Counted from the first letter of the stretch, positions 43,497 to 52,179 are shown. The stretch: DNA of 64,000 bases from Chachezhania antarctica (GCF_003646465.1 NZ_QZEX01000001.1:722634-786633); one strand, 5' to 3'. A program made the numbers and translations. The notes: generated by a model from the sequence alone, not told the origin.

Positions 43497-44903
43497 ATGG
43501 CATCGACGGCTAGGAATGATGAACAGATGACCGGGTCCGGCGGGGACGCGGATGGCGGCGTTGCGGGCCGGAAAAATCCATCAGCGCTGACGCGAAAGCT
43601 TTCGGCTGCGAAGGCCGGTCCGTCGACGACCGAACGCACGGCGCTGCGCGCGCTCAGGCTTGCCATCGCGCGCACGTCCGACGACCTGTACGAACTGCCC
43701 ATTGCCGCCATCGGCGCCACGCAGGACAGGTGCATGATCGACGATCTGCATCGCCATTTTTCCGATAACTGGCTGCTGATGCTTCTGGAAGGCCCGGACG
43801 GGCGGTTCGGCGTCGCCAGCGTCGATCCCCAGACAGTAATGGTCCTGATCCAGCGCCAGACCATGGGGGATGTTTTCGGCGGCACGCCGAACGAACGTGC
43901 GTTTACCGATACCGATGCCGCGCTGGCCGAACCGCTGATCGACGGGATGCTGCAGCGGGCCTCCGAACTGGCCGAAGTCGAACATGACCGCCGCTGCCTG
44001 ACCGGCTACCGTTACGGCGCCCGGGCGCTGGATGTGCAGGATCTGGTGCTTGAACTGGAAGACGACCGGTTTCGCATCTTCGAAATGACGCTCGATATCG
44101 CGCACGGCAAGGTGCAAAGCACCCTCCGGCTCGCTCTCCCCGACCTGACGGAAGAGGAATCGGATTCCGTGGCCACGGGCCCGCGCGGTCCGCATCTGGA
44201 TCAGGCGACAGGCGTGATACGGGCGGAATTGTCGGCGGTGCTGGGACGGATCCGGATGACACTGGCGACCTTTTCGCGCCTGCAACCCGGCACGCTTCTG
44301 GAACTGACCGACGGCGAACTGGAAAAGACCGAACTGCGCACCATCGAAGGGGTCAAGATCGCCGTGGGCCGCCTGGGCCAGGCCGGCGGGTCACGGGCGC
44401 TGCGCGTGAACGAACCGCCCCCGACACAGCCCTCGGCCCGTGAACTGGCCGAGACCTTCGAACCCGCGGGCCGCGGCCCGGCGCCGGGCGCGATGGGCGG
44501 TTTCGGCGGCGGGCTTGAGGGCGGCTTAGCCGGTGGTTTCGACGGTGGCTTTGATGGCGGCTTTGACGGCGGCCTTGAGCCCGGCGGTGATGGTGGCTTC
44601 GATCCGGGTCTGGGTGGGGGCATGGATGCCGCGCCGATGGCCGGCGGTCTGGACGACCTGCCCGAGATGCCCGCGATGGACTTCGACGCCGGTGCGCCGA
44701 TGGACCTGCCGGGCATGGATGCCGATCCCGATATGGCCGCGTGGAACACGGATGGCGAAACCGAAGGTCTGCCCGATCTGCCCGCCCTTCCGGACTTGCC
44801 GCCCCTTGGCGGGGACGATGGCGGGTTGCCGGATCTGTCGGATCTGTCGGATCTGCCGATGGGCACGCCGATGGATCTCAACCTCGACGGGGAAGACAGC
44901 TGA
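43497..44903 (+). CDS. FliM/FliN (SpoA) C-terminal domain protein with Gly-Asp-rich tail
   Basis: A 468-residue protein with three parts: a poorly conserved N-terminal region (residues 1-200), a SpoA/FliM-FliN C-terminal domain (about 210-310, with RMTLATFSRLQPGTLLELTDG and VKIAVGRLG), and a low-complexity tail (about 325-468). The tail includes GGFDGGFDGGFDGG repeats and then acidic Pro/Leu/Asp stretches (DLSDLSDLPMG). True FliM lacks this tail and is normally in a flagellar cluster; none is seen here. Likely start ATG 43497; GTG 43464 is an alternative. It follows the symporter-kinase by about 100 bases and may be co-transcribed with it. Confidence 0.75.
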   Translation: MASTARNDEQMTGSGGDADGGVAGRKNPSALTRKLSAAKAGPSTTERTALRALRLAIARTSDDLYELPIAAIGATQDRCMIDDLHRHFSDNWLLMLLEGPDGRFGVASVDPQTVMVLIQRQTMGDVFGGTPNERAFTDTDAALAEPLIDGMLQRASELAEVEHDRRCLTGYRYGARALDVQDLVLELEDDRFRIFEMTLDIAHGKVQSTLRLALPDLTEEESDSVATGPRGPHLDQATGVIRAELSAVLGRIRMTLATFSRLQPGTLLELTDGELEKTELRTIEGVKIAVGRLGQAGGSRALRVNEPPPTQPSARELAETFEPAGRGPAPGAMGGFGGGLEGGLAGGFDGGFDGGFDGGLEPGGDGGFDPGLGGGMDAAPMAGGLDDLPEMPAMDFDAGAPMDLPGMDADPDMAAWNTDGETEGLPDLPALPDLPPLGGDDGGLPDLSDLSDLPMGTPMDLNLDGEDS

Positions 44904-44942
44904 GATCAGGGCCCCGCGCCGTTGTGCGCATGGGGCGCTGGC

Positions 44943-45374
44943 CTATGCCGGGGCGGCGATCCGGTCGAGGCTCTGGCCGACTGTGGGCGCGGCGAGCATG
45001 CCGGCGCCCATCGCCCCAAGGAAGATCAGCCCGGCGATGCCGCCATAGCTGAGCGATGCGATGGACGGCCCGGGGCAGAGCCCGGCCAGCCCCCAGCCCA
45101 TCCCGAACAGGACGGATCCTACGATCAGCCGGTGCCCGATCTCGTGCCGGGGCGGGGCGGGGAACTCACCGCCCACCAGCGGGCGCCGCCCGCGGGTCAG
45201 CTGCCAGGCCACGGCCATCGGAAGGATCGCGCCGCCCATCACGAAGGCCAGCGTCGGGTCCCAGTTGCCGAACACGTCCAGCCAGCCCTGTACCTTCGTC
45301 GTGTCGGTCATGCCCGACAGGAACAGGCCGGCGCCGAACAGACCGCCGGCAATCAGTGAAACGATCAACCGCAT
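44943..45374 (-). CDS. YeeE/YedE-family membrane protein (second half)
   Basis: A 143-residue integral membrane protein of the YeeE/YedE (sulfur transport) family with about four spans. Family features are an N-terminal GGLFGAGLFLSGMTD and, later, GMGWGLAGLCPGP. The Cys in LCPG is the conserved residue that handles sulfur in YeeE-type thiosulfate transporters. It pairs with the next half-size protein, overlapping its stop (ATGA), to form a complete two-part transporter such as PmpA/PmpB. An in-frame reading back to 45791 is antisense noise. Probably moves a reduced sulfur compound. Confidence 0.86.
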   Translation of the reverse strand: MRLIVSLIAGGLFGAGLFLSGMTDTTKVQGWLDVFGNWDPTLAFVMGGAILPMAVAWQLTRGRRPLVGGEFPAPPRHEIGHRLIVGSVLFGMGWGLAGLCPGPSIASLSYGGIAGLIFLGAMGAGMLAAPTVGQSLDRIAAPA

Positions 45375-45802
45375 CAGATCACCCCCAGGACATGCCGCAT
45401 CAGCGTCAGCGTGATGCCGCCTGCCAGGATGTAGAACACCGTCGCGACCATGCCGCGCAGCGAAAACCGCGAGATGCCGCAGACACCGTGCCCGGACGTG
45501 CAACCATTGGCGACCCGCGTGCCGATGCCCACCAGCAGACCGGCCGCGATCACCACCGCCCAGTTCGGGGTCAGGTGCGTCTCCTTCGTCATGCCGGTGG
45601 CGAGGTAAAGGATCGTGGGCACGCCGACCAGACCGGCCAGAAAGACCAGCCGTTCGGTGGCGGTCGACCGGCCCGAGCCGTCGACCAGCCCGCCGATGAT
45701 GCCGCTGGCCCCCATGATGCGCCCGTTTCCCAGAAGGTAGACGGCGCCACCCAGCCCGATCAGCCCGCCGCCAAGCAGGCCCATGATCCAATCGTGTTCC
45801 AT
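45374..45802 (-). CDS. YeeE/YedE-family membrane protein (first half)
   Basis: A 142-residue membrane protein of the same family, first half of the pair. About four spans, with [13 protein letters not shown] and the conserved cysteine motif [14 protein letters not shown] (about residues 97-110). It lies 10 bases after the metallo-beta-lactamase-fold gene. This trio (hydrolase plus two half-size YeeE/YedE proteins) matches the operon commanded by BigR in Agrobacterium and Xylella, which deals with sulfide and persulfide. Confidence 0.87.
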   Translation of the reverse strand: MEHDWIMGLLGGGLIGLGGAVYLLGNGRIMGASGIIGGLVDGSGRSTATERLVFLAGLVGVPTILYLATGMTKETHLTPNWAVVIAAGLLVGIGTRVANGCTSGHGVCGISRFSLRGMVATVFYILAGGITLTLMRHVLGVI

Positions 45803-45812
45803 GGCGATTTCC

Positions 45813-46676
45813 TTAAAGCTTGTTGACGGGCAGTTTCAGGTACACGTTGCCCTCGTCATCGGCGGGCGGCATGTGGCCTGCGCGCATGTTCACCTGCAGC
45901 GACGGCAGGATCAGGCGCGGCATGCCCAGCGTTGCATCGCGGGCATCGCGCATCGACACGAAATCCTCGATCGGCTTGCCTTGCCCCACGTGGATGTTCA
46001 GCGCCTTCTGTTCGCCCACGGTCGTTTCCCACGCGAATTCATCGCGGCCCGGCGCCTTGTAGTCATGGCCCACGAAGATGCGAGTTTCGTCCGGCAGGGC
46101 GAGGATCTTCTGGATCGAATTGTACATCGTCTCGGACGAACCGCCCGGGAAGTCGCAGCGCGCGGTGCCGAAATCGGGCATGAACAGCGTGTCGCCCACG
46201 AAGGCCGCATCGCCGATCACGTAGGTCAGGCAGGCCGGCGTATGGCCGGGCGTGTGCAGCACGTCGCCGCGCATCTGGCCGATATGGAAGCTGTCGCCTT
46301 CGGTGAACAGCGCATCGAACTGCGATCCGTCGCGCTGGAATTCGGTGCCTTCGTTGAAGACCTTGCCGAAGGTGTCCTGCACCACGGTGATCCGGTCGCC
46401 GATGCCGATCTGGCCGCCCACCTTCTCCTGAATGTAGGGCGCGGCCGACAGGTGATCCGCATGAACATGGGTTTCGAGGATCCATTCGACCTGCAGGCCC
46501 CGCGCCTTGATGTGGGCGATGATCTCGTCGGCCGAGGACGTGTCGGTCCGGCCCGAGGCGTGGTCGAAGTCGAGCACGCTGTCAATCACCGCGCAGGCGC
46601 TGCCCTGGGGATCCTTCACCACGTAGGACGCGGTGAACGTGGCTTCGTCGAAAAAGGCTGTCACATGAGGTGTCAT
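45813..46676 (-). CDS. Metallo-beta-lactamase-fold hydrolase, persulfide dioxygenase-like
   Basis: A 287-residue MBL-fold protein of the ETHE1/Blh type. The metal motif is ETHVHADHLS, giving H70, H72, D74 and H75, with further ligands in LHTPGHTPACL and GDTLFMPDFG. Relatives oxidise glutathione persulfide to sulfite. The start is ATG 46676, with AAGGAG upstream; 46730 is longer and unlike the family. First gene of the sulfur operon, directly after a perfect palindrome that may be its operator. Confidence 0.88.
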   Translation of the reverse strand: MTPHVTAFFDEATFTASYVVKDPQGSACAVIDSVLDFDHASGRTDTSSADEIIAHIKARGLQVEWILETHVHADHLSAAPYIQEKVGGQIGIGDRITVVQDTFGKVFNEGTEFQRDGSQFDALFTEGDSFHIGQMRGDVLHTPGHTPACLTYVIGDAAFVGDTLFMPDFGTARCDFPGGSSETMYNSIQKILALPDETRIFVGHDYKAPGRDEFAWETTVGEQKALNIHVGQGKPIEDFVSMRDARDATLGMPRLILPSLQVNMRAGHMPPADDEGNVYLKLPVNKL

Positions 46677-46702
46677 GGCACTCTCCTTTACTGTTGCGAA
46701 TA

Positions 46703-46718
46703 CACATATCAATATGTG
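46703..46718. promoter_or_regulatory. Palindromic operator candidate for the sulfur operon
   Basis: CACATAT-CA-ATATGTG, a perfect 7-bp inverted repeat around two bases, 27 bases before the hydrolase start, in an AT-rich patch. ArsR-type regulators such as BigR and SqrR bind palindromes of this size before homologous operons. No regulator gene is adjacent. Confidence 0.6.
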
Positions 46719-46924
46719 AATGTAATGCAAGCCCGATTGCAGCGTAAATTTCAGGCAGCGATGGAACCAGCCTGCCGCCCATGCGTTTTTTTAACCGCCT
46801 GTAAACTTTCTGGGCCAAACTTGTGGAGTTGCGGGTAACGTGACTGCAGAGCCGATCCCGGGAACTTGCGGCAGGAGGAACAGCCGCGACCCTGTTGCGG
46901 ATCGGTTCTTAGGGGAGGAAAAAC

Positions 46925-47140
46925 ATGACGGAGACAGACTTGGCCCATCGGGCCAGAGACCTTGAATTGCGAATCGCCAGCGCCGGCAACAGCGGGCGAA
47001 TGTCCTATCAGCGGGAATTCTGTTCGGTCCTGCAGAAGATGCGGGCGGCCGGGATGGTGGTGCCCTCGCGGCTGAAAACGCTCGAGGAAGCGCTGCTGAA
47101 CGAACGGTGCGAGGCGGATTTCGACAACCTGCCCGTGTAA
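46925..47140 (+). CDS. Small protein of unknown function (71 aa)
   Basis: A 71-residue basic, mostly helical protein beginning MTETDLAHRARDLELRIA and containing one or two Cys (C34 and C63). GGGGAGG lies six bases before ATG 46925, a strong ribosome-binding site, which is the best evidence it is real. No membrane segment, no signal, no family I recognise. Adjacent to two other small genes. Confidence 0.65.
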   Translation: MTETDLAHRARDLELRIASAGNSGRMSYQREFCSVLQKMRAAGMVVPSRLKTLEEALLNERCEADFDNLPV

Positions 47141-47151
47141 GCCCGCATAGG

Positions 47152-47370
47152 TCAGCCCAGGATCACGCCGACGGCCACGAGCATGAGACCGAGCGCCGAT
47201 ACCAGCAGGGCGGCGAGGTTCAGCGGCACGACCGATTGCAGAACGACGCGCAGCGCGTCGTCGTCGAGCCTGGCGCGCCGGGCACGGATGACCTTCAGCA
47301 CGCACCAGATCAGGCCCGCGATGCCGGCCAGGACAAGGACGGCGCCGGCCCAGATGATGATGTCGAACAT
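47152..47370 (-). CDS. Small two-span membrane protein (72 aa)
   Basis: A 72-residue protein with two hydrophobic helices (about 4-25 and 47-70), joined by a basic loop (VIRARRARLDDD). Both ends should lie on the periplasmic side. The start MFDIIIWAG at 47370 has GGAGCGCG upstream. I do not recognise it beyond this topology. It converges with the 71-residue gene, 11 bases apart. Confidence 0.65.
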   Translation of the reverse strand: MFDIIIWAGAVLVLAGIAGLIWCVLKVIRARRARLDDDALRVVLQSVVPLNLAALLVSALGLMLVAVGVILG

Positions 47371-47545
47371 GCGCGCTCCTTCAGCGTGGCCCGTTTGCGC
47401 TGCGGCTACCCGAGAGCGCGGTCGCGATCAAGCGCGCCCTTGGTCGCGCGGGCGGGGTCTGATCTTGCCTTGTGGGGCCGCAGCGGCCCATGTATCCCGG
47501 CAATCCACCACGTGCGGTTCAATCGACGCCAGGGAGTATTGAGGC

Positions 47546-47818
47546 ATGGAAGACGGACAGATGGTCGAGAGCGCGGCCGATGCGACCTACAAGGTAACGG
47601 CGGCCGAGCTGCGCCAGTTCATCGAGCGTTACGAACGGCTGGAGGCGGAGAAGAAAGACATCGCCGACCAGCAGAAGGAAATCATGGCCGAAGCCAAGGG
47701 CCGTGGCTACGATACCAAGGTGATCCGCAAGGTGATCGCGCTCCGCAAGCGCGACAAGGACGACATCGCCGAAGAAGAGGCGGTGCTGGAGATGTACAAG
47801 GAAGCACTGGGCATGTGA
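47546..47818 (+). CDS. gapR: GapR-family (DUF2312) nucleoid-associated protein
   Basis: A 90-residue DUF2312 protein; Caulobacter GapR of this family binds overtwisted DNA and aids topoisomerases ahead of replication and transcription. Family residues include LRQFIERYERLEAEKKDIA, then IMAEAKGRGYDTKVIRKVI and EEAVLEMYKEAL. Mainly helical and coiled-coil with a basic DNA-binding half. ATG 47546 gives the usual acidic start; ATG 47561 is a shorter possibility. Stands alone, converging with modC. Confidence 0.92.
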   Translation: MEDGQMVESAADATYKVTAAELRQFIERYERLEAEKKDIADQQKEIMAEAKGRGYDTKVIRKVIALRKRDKDDIAEEEAVLEMYKEALGM

Positions 47819-47824
47819 GCCGTC

Positions 47825-48913
47825 TCAGCCCGCCCCGATATCGGTGCGGGCGACCGAGACGGACTTGACCACCGCCCAGACCTCCCGCCCCGGCGCGATA
47901 TCCAGCGCCTGGGCCGACCGCCGTGTGATCCGGGCGAGCAGCGTGTCGCCGCCGCAATCCAGCCGCACGATCACCCCGGGCCCGCGACCGTCCCGCAGGG
48001 CGATAACCCTGCCGTGCAGGATGTTCAGGGCCGACAGGCCTTCGGGCCGGTGATCGGCCAGAATCACGTCATGCGCCATGATCCGCACGCGGGTTCTGCT
48101 GCCGGGGCCGAGCCCCATGTCGGGCAGGAACAGCGTGCCGCCGGCAATCGAAAGCTCCGTCATCCCGTCATCATGGTCCCGAAGGACGGTAGCCTGCAGA
48201 AGCGCGCCCGCATCGCGCACGCCCAGCATCGGCACGAGATCGAGATCCGACAGCACCTCTTCCGCGGGTCCTGCCTTTACCACGCGGCCCGCATCCATGA
48301 TGACGACGGTGGTCGCCAGCCGCGCGACCTCGGTCATGTTGTGGCTGACATAGAGGATCGGGATACCGGCGGAATCGCGCACCGCCTCAAGATAGGGCAG
48401 GATATCCGCCTTCCGCGCGGCATCGAGCGCCGAGAGGGGCTCGTCCATCAGCAGCATCCGCGGGGCGGAGAGCAGCGCCCGACCGATGGCGACCCGCTGG
48501 CGTTCGCCGCCCGACAGGGTGCCGGGGCGACGGTCCAGCAGCGGGGTGATGTCCAGCAGGTCGGCGATGGTTTTCAAATCTGGCCGTTCGGCCCCGGGGC
48601 GGGCGAAGCGTTGGCCGTAGGCAAGGTTCTTGCGGACGCTCAGATGCGGAAACAGGCGGGCCTCCTGGAAGACATAGCCCAGATGCCGGCGATGGGGCGG
48701 CTGCTCCGGGCCGGTTTTCGCGTCGAACAGGACATCGCCGTTCAGGGCGATCCGGCCCGACGTGGGCCGCATCAGTCCGGCGACAGCGTTCACGACGCTG
48801 GTTTTCCCGCTGCCGGACCGGCCGAACAGCGCGGTCACGCCAGCGGGGGCCTCGAAGGCGACGTTCAGGTCGAACGATCCCAGCCGGTGGGCGATATCGA
48901 CCGACAGGCTCAT
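47825..48913 (-). CDS. modC: Molybdate ABC transporter ATP-binding protein ModC
   Basis: A 362-residue ATPase. Walker A is GRSGSGKTS (about residues 31-39), the signature is LSGGERQRV and Walker B is LLMDEPLSALD. A C-terminal TOBE/Mop domain (about 290-360) that binds molybdate follows, ending SVARTDIGAG. The start at 48913 overlaps the modB stop by four bases (ATGA). It supplies molybdate, needed here for XdhB. Confidence 0.95.
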   Translation of the reverse strand: MSLSVDIAHRLGSFDLNVAFEAPAGVTALFGRSGSGKTSVVNAVAGLMRPTSGRIALNGDVLFDAKTGPEQPPHRRHLGYVFQEARLFPHLSVRKNLAYGQRFARPGAERPDLKTIADLLDITPLLDRRPGTLSGGERQRVAIGRALLSAPRMLLMDEPLSALDAARKADILPYLEAVRDSAGIPILYVSHNMTEVARLATTVVIMDAGRVVKAGPAEEVLSDLDLVPMLGVRDAGALLQATVLRDHDDGMTELSIAGGTLFLPDMGLGPGSRTRVRIMAHDVILADHRPEGLSALNILHGRVIALRDGRGPGVIVRLDCGGDTLLARITRRSAQALDIAPGREVWAVVKSVSVARTDIGAG

Positions 48914-49608
48914 CGTCCCGCCACCCGTTTCGCGGCGCGGTGGGCGAGGAGTTCGGAAAGGGCCAGGGCCAGGAGCGACACGAAGATCGACACGGCGACA
49001 AGCCGCAGCGCGGGGCCATCGCCACCGGGCACCTGCAGGAAGGAATAGATGGCCGAGGGCAGGGTCCGGGTTTCGCCGGGGATGTTCGACACGAAGGTGA
49101 TCGTGGCGCCGAATTCGCCCATGGCCTTGGCGAAGGCCAGCACCGCCCCCGCGATCAGGCCCGGCGCCATCAGGGGCAGCGTGACCGTCAGGAACACCCA
49201 GGCCCGGGGGGCGCCCAGCGTGGCGGCGGCCTGTTCCAGCCGGGGATCGACCGCCTCGATCGCCAGCCGGATGGCGCGGACCATCAGCGGGAAGGCCATG
49301 ATGCCGGCGGCCAGTACGGCACCGGTCCAGCGGAAGGCCAGGACAAGGCCGAAGGTTTCGGCCAGCCATTCGCCCACGGGCGCGCGGCGGCCGAAGGTCA
49401 ACAGCAGCAGGTAGCCGGTGACAACGGGCGGCATGATCAGCGGCAGATGCACCAGCGCGTTCAGCACCTGACGGCCGGGAAAGCGCCCGCGCGCCAGCGC
49501 CAGTGCGGTCAGGACGCCAAGCGGCAGGCTGAGAAGCGTGGCCCAGAACGCCACCTTGAGCGACAGCGCGACCGCCTGCCATTCCGCGGGGCCGAGCCAG
49601 CCGCTCAT
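48910..49608 (-). CDS. modB: Molybdate ABC transporter permease ModB
   Basis: A 232-residue inner-membrane permease with about five spans. The EAA-type loop that contacts ModC is EQAAATLGAPRAWVFLTVTLP (about residues 135-155), followed by AFAKAMGEFGATI. It forms a dimeric pore with ModC and receives molybdate from ModA. ATG 49608 overlaps the modA stop (ATGA). Confidence 0.95.
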   Translation of the reverse strand: MSGWLGPAEWQAVALSLKVAFWATLLSLPLGVLTALALARGRFPGRQVLNALVHLPLIMPPVVTGYLLLLTFGRRAPVGEWLAETFGLVLAFRWTGAVLAAGIMAFPLMVRAIRLAIEAVDPRLEQAAATLGAPRAWVFLTVTLPLMAPGLIAGAVLAFAKAMGEFGATITFVSNIPGETRTLPSAIYSFLQVPGGDGPALRLVAVSIFVSLLALALSELLAHRAAKRVAGR

Positions 49609-50393
49609 GGGTGTGGGTCCGTGCCGAAGCCCTGCGTTTCGAAGACGGCCTTCGCCTCGGGCGTCGACAGGAAATCGAGGAACGGCGCGGCACCTGCCTG
49701 CGCGTCGGGCAGCAATGCGGCGGGGTAGAGGATCGGTGGATGGCTGTCGGCGGGGAAGGTTCCCAGCACCCGGACGGCGGGTTCGGCAATGGCGTCCGAG
49801 CGATAGACGATCCCCAGCGGCGCCTCGCCCGAGGCGACAAGCCGCAGCGCGGCGCGCACGTTGTCGGTCTCGGCGAGGCGGGGTTGCAGGACGTCCCATT
49901 GTTCCAGTGCCTGAAGCGACGCCTTGGCATAAAGCCCGGCCGGCACCGCCTCCACCAGCGCGACGGCAAGGCGACCGTCGCCCAGGGCAGCAGCGATGTC
50001 ATACCCGGCCGTCACTGTCCCGTCAGTTGTTCCGGGCGCAATCGTCTGCGGGGCCGCGATCAGCACCAGTGCGTTGGTCAGCAGGGTGCGGCGGCTGCTT
50101 TCGCGGATCATCCCGGCGTCTTGCAGCCAGTCCATCCAGTCGGGATTGGCCGAGATGAACAGATCCGCCGGCGCGCCCTGATCGATCTGCCGCGCGAGAA
50201 GCGAGCTGCCGGCATAGGCGATCCGCACCGGTGGATTCCCGTCGCGCGCCCAGAGCGCCGCCACCTCGTCCAGCGCCGTCTTCATGCTGGCGGCGGCGAA
50301 GACGGTCACCGGCTCCTGCGCCTTGCCTGCCATGGGCAGGAGGGCAATGGCCACGACAGCGGACAGGACAAGACGGCGCGCGATCCGGGTCAT
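49605..50393 (-). CDS. modA: Molybdate ABC transporter substrate-binding protein ModA
   Basis: A 262-residue periplasmic protein. A signal peptide (residues 1-25, cleaved after GKA) is followed by the mature start VTVFAAASMKTALDEVA, characteristic of ModA with its oxyanion-binding Ser. SSLLARQIDQGAPADLFISAN contains the second family motif. First of modABC on the minus strand, but only 22 bases follow the previous gene on that strand, so it may be cotranscribed with it. No ModE-type operator stands out. Confidence 0.94.
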   Translation of the reverse strand: MTRIARRLVLSAVVAIALLPMAGKAQEPVTVFAAASMKTALDEVAALWARDGNPPVRIAYAGSSLLARQIDQGAPADLFISANPDWMDWLQDAGMIRESSRRTLLTNALVLIAAPQTIAPGTTDGTVTAGYDIAAALGDGRLAVALVEAVPAGLYAKASLQALEQWDVLQPRLAETDNVRAALRLVASGEAPLGIVYRSDAIAEPAVRVLGTFPADSHPPILYPAALLPDAQAGAAPFLDFLSTPEAKAVFETQGFGTDPHP

Positions 50394-50415
50394 GGGGCAC
50401 TGTAGCGTCGGGCGG

Positions 50416-51294
50416 TCACGGGAAGATCACCGTCACGCCATCGGCCTCCTGCAGGGCTTCGATGTCTTCGTCGTAGATCGCGCCCAGCCGTTCGATGTCG
50501 GCCTCGGTCCAGCCGGGCATGTCGATCTCTTCCACGGTGGCGTCTTCGTCGGTGAACCGTTCAAGGAAGGCCAGCGACAGCCGGCGCACCTTGGCCGCGC
50601 TTGGCGAATCCAACGTGTCGATATAGGCCTGCAGGCGTTCCAGCCCTTCCCCGGTCATGATTTCGTCCAGCCCGTCCAGCCCGCCTTCGACGGGGTCGTC
50701 GGGCTGGAACCCGGCCATGGAGCGCAGGATCTGGGGCCAGATCAGGGGCGCGTCCTCGTTGCACCAGACCGTGATCGGGATGCCCGGTGCCGCGTCGCGC
50801 ATGCGCAGGATCGGGTCGGACCAGCGCAGGGCGCGGGGATCGGTGCCGGCCAGAAGATCGGGCGGCACCATGCGGCTTGCCAGTTCGGTCCGGATGGCCG
50901 GCAGGAAGGTCGCGGGATCGCGGACGGCAAGGAACAGCTCGATCTCGTCCCGGTCGAAGATGTCCTGCAGCAGCTGCAGCCGGCGGGGCGCGTCGGGGTA
51001 AAGACGCCCGTCCACCACCGCCTCGCTCACCGCGCCGAAGAAGCGGTCGTTCGACAGGATCATGGTCTCGGCGCGGTCGTTGTCGAGCGCGGCATCGAGG
51101 ATGATCTCGCGGCTGTCGGGCACCGGCGGCGCGCCTTCGGCCTCCTGAAAGACGTTCTTGAACAGGGGGCGGTAGCGGGCCGGACCGGGCAGGGCGATGC
51201 TGCGCGCGGCAAAGCTGTCGCGGTTGCGCATCAGGCTTTTCAGCAGCCGGTCACCTTGCGTGAAATGCGCGCCCGCGTGAAAAACGATCCTCAT
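50416..51294 (-). CDS. Sulfotransferase-like protein of unknown substrate
   Basis: A 292-residue protein beginning MRIVFHAGAHFTQGDRLLKSL, which resembles the beta-strand and P-loop-like start of PAPS-dependent sulfotransferases and related proteins. A later ELFLAVRDPATFLPA resembles the RDP-type 3'-phosphate motif of the same fold. The rest is unfamiliar. I would call it sulfotransferase-fold, activity unproven. Placed directly before modABC in the same direction, though a functional tie to molybdate is not obvious. Confidence 0.55.
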   Translation of the reverse strand: MRIVFHAGAHFTQGDRLLKSLMRNRDSFAARSIALPGPARYRPLFKNVFQEAEGAPPVPDSREIILDAALDNDRAETMILSNDRFFGAVSEAVVDGRLYPDAPRRLQLLQDIFDRDEIELFLAVRDPATFLPAIRTELASRMVPPDLLAGTDPRALRWSDPILRMRDAAPGIPITVWCNEDAPLIWPQILRSMAGFQPDDPVEGGLDGLDEIMTGEGLERLQAYIDTLDSPSAAKVRRLSLAFLERFTDEDATVEEIDMPGWTEADIERLGAIYDEDIEALQEADGVTVIFP

Positions 51295-51360
51295 GGGACT
51301 CCGGACCGGGGATACTTGCATGGACTGTTCGTCTTGGCGTAACGCGTTGACGCGCGGCGG

Positions 51361-52179
51361 TCAAACCGGAGGCCGGGCCAGGCAGGACGCGTCGGGCCTG
51401 CCCCCGCGGCCTGTCGCGCGGTAGCCCACCAGCCCCATCCATTCCTTCGTGGACATGACCAGTGTTTCAAGATGGAGGGCGAAGTTCCATTTCGGCCCCC
51501 ATGTCTGCGGTGCGGTGCGGAAATCGGTGGGCCAGGGAACAAGGTTCTGCCAACCCGCCGCACAGAAGGTTTCAACCGACCGGCGCATGTGAAAGGCGCT
51601 GGTGACCAGCAGCCATGGCCGGTCGCCCCGGTCCGGCGCCAGGTCCAGCGACAGCCGCGCGTTTTCGGCGGTATTGCGCGACGACGGCTCGATCAGCAGG
51701 CGGGGCGGACGCAGGCCAAGGTCCTGCAGAACCCAGGCGCCCATCGAGGTCGCGTCCTTCGCCGCCGGTGTCAGCGCGACGATGCCGCCGGTCCAGATCA
51801 CGGGGGCCTCGGGGAAGCGCTGCGCAAGTGCCAGAGCTTCGGTAAACCGTTCGCCGGCGCCGTTGACCATGGGCTTTTGCCAGTAATGGCTGGCCGCGCC
51901 GTCTTCGCCGCCGCCCAGAACGATGATGCCGCCGATGTCGTCGGGCACCGGCGGGTCGGGCGGATAGCGGGTTTCCAGCGGAAGCAGGACGAACTGGCCC
52001 ACGGGCAGCAGGGCAATCACCAGCATCGCCGCAAGCGCCGAACCCGCCAGCCATCGTGCCGGCCGCAAGTGCCCGCGAAGGACGGCCCAGAAGGCTGCAG
52101 CGACCAGAAGGATCAGGGCCGTGTCGGGGCGCAGCACTGCGAACGCGGCCTTGTAGAGCACGAAAAGTACCGAATCCAT
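51361..52179 (-). CDS. YdcF-family (DUF218) membrane protein
   Basis: A 272-residue protein with two N-terminal membrane spans (about residues 5-27 and 35-58) and a DUF218 domain containing IIVLGGGEDG (about 85-94), VIWTGGIVALTP, PSSRNTAENARLS and LVTSAFHMRRSV. Relatives include SanA/ElyC, implicated in cell-envelope integrity; no reaction is established. ATG 52179 is placed about eight bases after AGGGG; ATG 52185 is six bases earlier but too close to it. Divergent from ureD. Confidence 0.87.
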   Translation of the reverse strand: MDSVLFVLYKAAFAVLRPDTALILLVAAAFWAVLRGHLRPARWLAGSALAAMLVIALLPVGQFVLLPLETRYPPDPPVPDDIGGIIVLGGGEDGAASHYWQKPMVNGAGERFTEALALAQRFPEAPVIWTGGIVALTPAAKDATSMGAWVLQDLGLRPPRLLIEPSSRNTAENARLSLDLAPDRGDRPWLLVTSAFHMRRSVETFCAAGWQNLVPWPTDFRTAPQTWGPKWNFALHLETLVMSTKEWMGLVGYRATGRGGRPDASCLARPPV

